A DNA stretch of 9,522 nucleotides, taken from assembly GCA_964426895.1 (NCBI GenBank), contig CAYRSH010000056.1, positions 1 to 9,522 of the forward strand, read 5' to 3'. Positions 7,748-9,522 of this stretch are shown piece by piece (the stretch's first letter is position 1; each line of letters opens with the position of its first letter). A program made the position numbers and the translations under genes. The stretch comes from Caldipriscus sp964426895. Lineage in GTDB: Bacteria > Hydrothermota > Hydrothermia > LBFQ01. Under the pieces are notes generated by a model. The model was not told the origin of the DNA, did not search any database, and worked only from the letters and a program-made list of their open reading frames with translations.

Positions 7748-8192
7748 ATGAAAAGGTTTTTTGTAATAATTTTGCTGTTTGGCTTTTTTTGAGTTGTAAG
7801 AATGTATCCGGTCCGGGTGAAGGGGGTTCCGGTGGCTCGGGAGGTGGAGATTCCGGCGGTTCCGATACCACACCATGGGTACTTTTGGCGGAAGGTACTT
7901 TTAAGCGTTGCACCCAACTGGCCAAGGTATGCGTATAATGACCCTTACAGTTCAAGGATCCCCATGAGCGATACCATAAAACCGGGGGATGTAATAAATG
8001 ACTATGTTTTTGGTTTGGCCTTTGGGGGAGATACCGCAGCAACTATCCCCGATACATTATCGTTTCCCGGGGATACGGCATCTTTTACCATGCCCAACGG
8101 TCAAACCGTACCCTTAATAGGCCTAATAGTGATAGCACCCTTAGGGGGTGGCAATTTGGTATGTAGGCCAGATTCCGTTTGGAAAAGAGAAA
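7748..8192 (+). pseudogene. Frameshifted small lipoprotein gene, function unknown
   Basis: The ATG at 7748 (or ATG 7739 in the same frame, MEGMKRFF) encodes a signal-peptide start, MKRFFVIILLFGFF, then hits TGA at 7790. If the T-run 7784-7790 were one T longer, the frame would continue FLSCKN with a lipobox cysteine, then a Gly/Ser-rich linker (GGSGGSGGGDSGGSD) as is usual after a lipidated cysteine, and WVLLAEGTF. That frame ends at TAA 7936. A second single-base change, most simply one T fewer in the T4 run at 7899-7902, restores the original frame: APNWPRYAYNDPYSSR, then DTIKPGDVINDYVFGLAFGG, DTASFTMPNGQTVPLIGL and IVIAPLGGGNLVCRPDSVW. The C-terminus cannot be fixed because the frame stays open into the next gene. 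I do not recognise the family. The coordinates follow the restored reading. It may be a decaying gene, a sequencing error, or a slippage-regulated gene. Confidence 0.6.
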
Positions 8193-8550
8193 ATGAAAAA
8201 GGCATTTGTTTTTTGATTTTTGCCGCATCGTGCATGCCGGGAGGTTGCCAGCAAAAGATAACCGAAAAGGCGGTGGAAAGTGTTATAAAACAGCAATCGG
8301 GGGAAAGGTTAAAAAGATGGATATAATGTATAGTGAGACAAACGAAGGAGTAGCAATCTTAGGCAAGATAAATATGTCCCCTCAGGAGGTTAAAAACTAC
8401 TATGTTAAAAAGTTCGGAGAACCCACGAGCAAGTTAATCTTAGGGGAAGGAACCACTACGCTATCGTGGGATGACATAGGTCTGTCTGTGATCATAAAAG
8501 GAAGCGGGAAGGTTTCGGAAATCTGGATTACGAAAAAGTTTAAGAAATAG
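8193..8550 (+). pseudogene. Frameshifted small lipoprotein gene, 119 residues if restored
   Basis: ATG 8193, preceded by GGAAAAGAG, encodes MKKAFVF and stops at TGA 8214-8216. One extra T in the T6 run 8209-8214 restores a lipoprotein signal: VFLIFAASCMPGGC with a lipobox cysteine at residue 14. A second extra base in the G5 run 8299-8303 joins KQQSG to GKVKKMDIMYSETNEG, and the frame then runs to TAG 8548-8550. The restored 119-residue protein includes VAILGKINMSPQEVKNYYVK and GTTTLSWDDIGLSVIIKG. The compensated sequence has no other stop codons and reads as coding throughout, so the damage is recent or artefactual. I do not recognise the family; the tail looks like a small beta-rich periplasmic domain. 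An internal ATG at 8206 opens the downstream frame but its first 36 residues (MFFDFCRIVHAGR...) do not look like a signal peptide. It is probably cotranscribed with the preceding lipoprotein gene. Confidence 0.6.
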
Positions 8551-8628
8551 GGCAAGGGTATAATGCCCTCCGTTAAGCGTAGTTAAATGTAAGGAAAAAC
8601 AGGGATATAATTAACCCAGCCTTAGAAT
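8551..8628 (+). other. Intergenic stretch with C-terminal remnant of the DUF5618-like array
   Basis: Between the lipoprotein stop and the degraded array copy there is no supported gene. The end of the stretch (8604-8629) reads GATATAATTAACCCAGCCTT-AGAATT, close to the last codons and stop of the intact gene (positions 9405-9427); over 8613-8629 it differs from 9411-9427 by a single base. This is best explained as the surviving 3' end of an older tandem copy. A weak GGGCA/TGCCC pair (8550-8554 and 8564-8568) brackets TATAAT at 8559-8564; it has no T-tract and no matching -35 box. Confidence 0.6.
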
Positions 8629-8964
8629 TTGGTACAAGAGGCTCCTATTGAGAGGTTGGAATTAGCCAAGAGATACTTAAAAAGGCTGGGATAAATAAGG
8701 AAGCCGGGATATACGATGATGTTAAGTATGTATCTGTGGCATCGGATGCCGCATACTTAGCGGCCCTTGAAGCATTAAAAGCCCTTTTCCTGTGGGAAGG
8801 GTTGAAATGTATGACACTATATAAGTGTTTTTAACGAGGTTTATAAGATTCTCCACCTTGGCGGTTATTATAGGGAGTTGCAGGACAAAAAGGCCATAGA
8901 TGCGGGTTTTGAAGGTGTTCAAAAAATAATCCGAATAGTTGAGAAGCATATAAGCCAGCCTTAG
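8629..8964 (+). pseudogene. Degraded copy of the DUF5618-like gene
   Basis: The stretch is homologous to the intact gene at 8974-9423. From TTG 8629 it reads LVQEAPIERLELAKRYLK. After a deletion of about 20 nt and a frameshift it continues AGINKEAGIYDDVKYVSV and AAYLAALEALKALF. About 90 nt are then missing, and a final part gives NEVYKILHLGGYYRELQDKK and GVQKIIRIVEKHISQP, ending TAG 8962-8964. Total length is 336 nt against 450 nt for the intact copy. These are large deletions, so it cannot be a sequencing error. The ATG has become TTG. In the intact protein the arginine of a possible RX6H motif (R107) corresponds to Asn here. It ends with the same AATT spacer as the intact gene. Confidence 0.85.
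8851..8900 (+). repeat. 50-nt perfect direct repeat shared by the two array copies
   Basis: The 50 bases 8851-8900 are identical to 9310-9359, starting CTCCACCTTGGCGGTTATTA and ending AGGCCATAGA, while sequence on both sides has diverged. This is the LHLGGYYRELQDKKAI coding block. The pairing at exactly 459 nt supports the array; the perfect identity suggests recent conversion or a strong constraint on this block. Confidence 0.9.
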
Positions 8965-8973
8965 AATTCCACT
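8954..8973 (+). repeat. Repeated stop/spacer junction of the tandem array (copy 2)
   Basis: GCCAGCCTTAGAATTCCACT ends the degraded copy (stop TAG 8962-8964) and forms the 9-nt spacer AATTCCACT. The same motif appears at 9413-9432 after the intact gene, and 8613-8629 carries an older copy. The spacing between the second and third copies is 459 nt, exactly the 450-nt gene plus the 9-nt spacer, the mark of unequal tandem duplication. Confidence 0.85.
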
Positions 8974-9423
8974 ATGGCAAAGGTAAAGATACCCGAAACC
9001 CCTGCCGAAAGGTTGGAACTGGCGAAAAGGTATCTACAAAATGCTAAGGATATGCTAAGGATGGCTGGGATAAATAAGGAAATAGGTTTCTATGAGGATG
9101 TAAAGTATGTATCCGCTGCGTCTGGTACGGCCTACTTGGCAGCACTTGAAGCGTTGAGGGCGTTGCTTATGGAAAAGATGGGATGGGATAGCGATGGGGT
9201 GAAGAAGAGGACAAAGGATATAGGCTCTTACAGGAAGGCTTTGAAAAGTTTATCCATAGGAAAGGATAGGGATGCCCTTTTATACCTTTTAAGGGATGTT
9301 TATAATATCCTCCACCTTGGCGGTTATTATAGGGAGTTGCAGGACAAAAAGGCCATAGACAGTGGTTTTGAAAAAGTGGCGAAGATAATCCAAATAGTTG
9401 AGAAGCATATAACCCAACCTTAG
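8974..9423 (+). CDS. Small helical protein, DUF5618-like, possible HEPN relation
   Basis: This 149-residue intact protein is almost all helical. N-terminal helices run from AERLELAKRYLQNAKDMLRM (11-30), followed by VKYVSAASGTAYLAALEALR (43-62), a Gly-Lys linker near 78-96, and a C-terminal helix pair ALLYLLRDVYNILHLGG (101-117) and GFEKVAKIIQIVEKHI (131-146). It looks like the DUF5618 family, for which I know no function. R107-D108...H114 fits the RX4-6H pattern (acidic residue after Arg) of HEPN ribonucleases, and the overall helix arrangement is compatible, but without a search this is only a hypothesis. It is the intact member of a tandem array. There is no Shine-Dalgarno: the ATG lies 9 nt after the stop of the degraded copy (TAGAATTCCACTATGG), so translation may depend on coupling or a leaderless start. 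No partner toxin/antitoxin gene is visible. Confidence 0.8.
   Translation: MAKVKIPETPAERLELAKRYLQNAKDMLRMAGINKEIGFYEDVKYVSAASGTAYLAALEALRALLMEKMGWDSDGVKKRTKDIGSYRKALKSLSIGKDRDALLYLLRDVYNILHLGGYYRELQDKKAIDSGFEKVAKIIQIVEKHITQP
9310..9359 (+). repeat. Second copy of the 50-nt perfect direct repeat
   Basis: The partner of 8851-8900, lying within the intact gene. See that entry for the comparison. Confidence 0.9.
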
Positions 9424-9432
9424 AATTCCACT
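9413..9432 (+). repeat. Repeated stop/spacer junction of the tandem array (copy 3)
   Basis: CCCAACCTTAGAATTCCACT at the end of the intact gene repeats the junction at 8954-8973 with two differences. It shows that the duplicated unit included the gene 3' end and the spacer; no further copy follows inside the window. Confidence 0.85.
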
Positions 9433-9436
9433 AACC

Positions 9437-9522
9437 TCACCACATCACAAAATTCCCCTTTGGATAGGTAATAACTATCCTCCTTTTAACCGTAAAACTT
9501 TCCTGGGGTTTTAAATTTACTT
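9437..9522 (-). CDS. Partial minus-strand gene, C-terminus only
   Basis: On the minus strand one frame is open from the window edge to TGA at 9439-9437 and encodes 27 residues ending VKRRIVITYPKGNFVMW. The alternating charged/hydrophobic pattern looks like a beta-sandwich tail and is better than the other two frames, both of which have stops. It is convergent with the array gene, with 13 nt between them. There is too little to name a family, and the gene runs off the window. Confidence 0.4.
   Translation of the reverse strand, partial: VNLKPQESFTVKRRIVITYPKGNFVMW

Noticed and set aside
7734..8042. Pro/Ser-rich minus-strand open frame of 102 codons
   Set aside because: It is the shadow of the Gly/Ser linker on the other strand, with no ribosome site and no recognisable domain.
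7802..8326. Open frame of 174 codons across both lipoprotein genes
   Set aside because: Its first part is an out-of-frame reading of the Gly/Ser linker and its end is the signal peptide of the next gene, so it joins pieces of two different genes.
8206..8550. Open frame with ATG 8206 as an independent gene
   Set aside because: The first 36 codons read the upstream lipoprotein out of frame. Only the part from about 8300 is believable, as the end of the second lipoprotein.
8550..8568. Hairpin GGGCA/TGCCC with TATAAT in the loop
   Set aside because: A five-base stem without a T-tract is not a credible terminator, and no -35 box is found at the right distance for a promoter.
8722..8949. Minus-strand open frame of 75 codons
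   Set aside because: It lies opposite the degraded array copy, whose homology to the intact gene on the plus strand explains the sequence.
8604..9432. CRISPR array or integration site
   Set aside because: Only three junction copies occur, with gene-length spacing and homologous coding sequence between them, which is gene duplication rather than repeat-spacer structure.

Overview
The window is an AT-rich scaffold piece with two runs of exactly 100 N (1260-1359 and 7291-7390), as expected of a metagenome or draft assembly. Codon use leans on AAA, ATA, AGA and AGG, and the proteins are rich in Lys and Glu, which suggests a thermophile. Lipoprotein-type signal peptides, a secreted TolB-like propeller and a CcmC-type haem protein suggest a diderm bacterium. 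A probable glycosylglycerate gene fits a thermophile too. I cannot place the lineage firmly; a deep thermophilic phylum such as WOR-3/Hydrothermae or Aquificota is a guess. I see no tRNA, rRNA, CRISPR array or transposase.

Layout. (1) 56-1225, minus strand: a PD40/TolB-like beta-propeller protein. (2) 1226-1407: divergent intergenic region, mostly assembly gap. (3) 1408-7685, plus strand: six genes packed with overlaps of 20, 1, 17, 4 and 4 nt: an alpha/alpha-toroid protein of unknown function, ComF-like phosphoribosyltransferase, RecN, a CcmC-like haem lyase, glycerate 2-kinase, and a glycosyltransferase resembling glucosyl(phospho)glycerate synthases. They are probably cotranscribed and translationally coupled. 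The last two form a plausible D-glycerate/compatible-solute module. ComF and RecN are DNA-uptake and repair type genes, and the CcmC-like protein is functionally unrelated to its neighbours. (4) 7686-8550: two small lipoprotein genes, each broken by single-base length differences. In both, the first break is a T-run inside the signal peptide. (5) 8551-9436: a decaying tandem array of a small helical protein (DUF5618-like): a terminal remnant, a copy with large deletions, and one intact 149-codon copy, joined by a repeated stop/spacer sequence. (6) 9437-9522, minus strand: the probable 3' end of another gene.

The clearest contrast is between an indel-free operon and a right-hand 1.3 kb that is full of indels, duplications and deletions. 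The most interesting candidates are the T-run frameshifts shared by both lipoprotein genes, the tandem array with its RX6H (HEPN-like) motif, and the glycerate kinase/glycosyltransferase pair.
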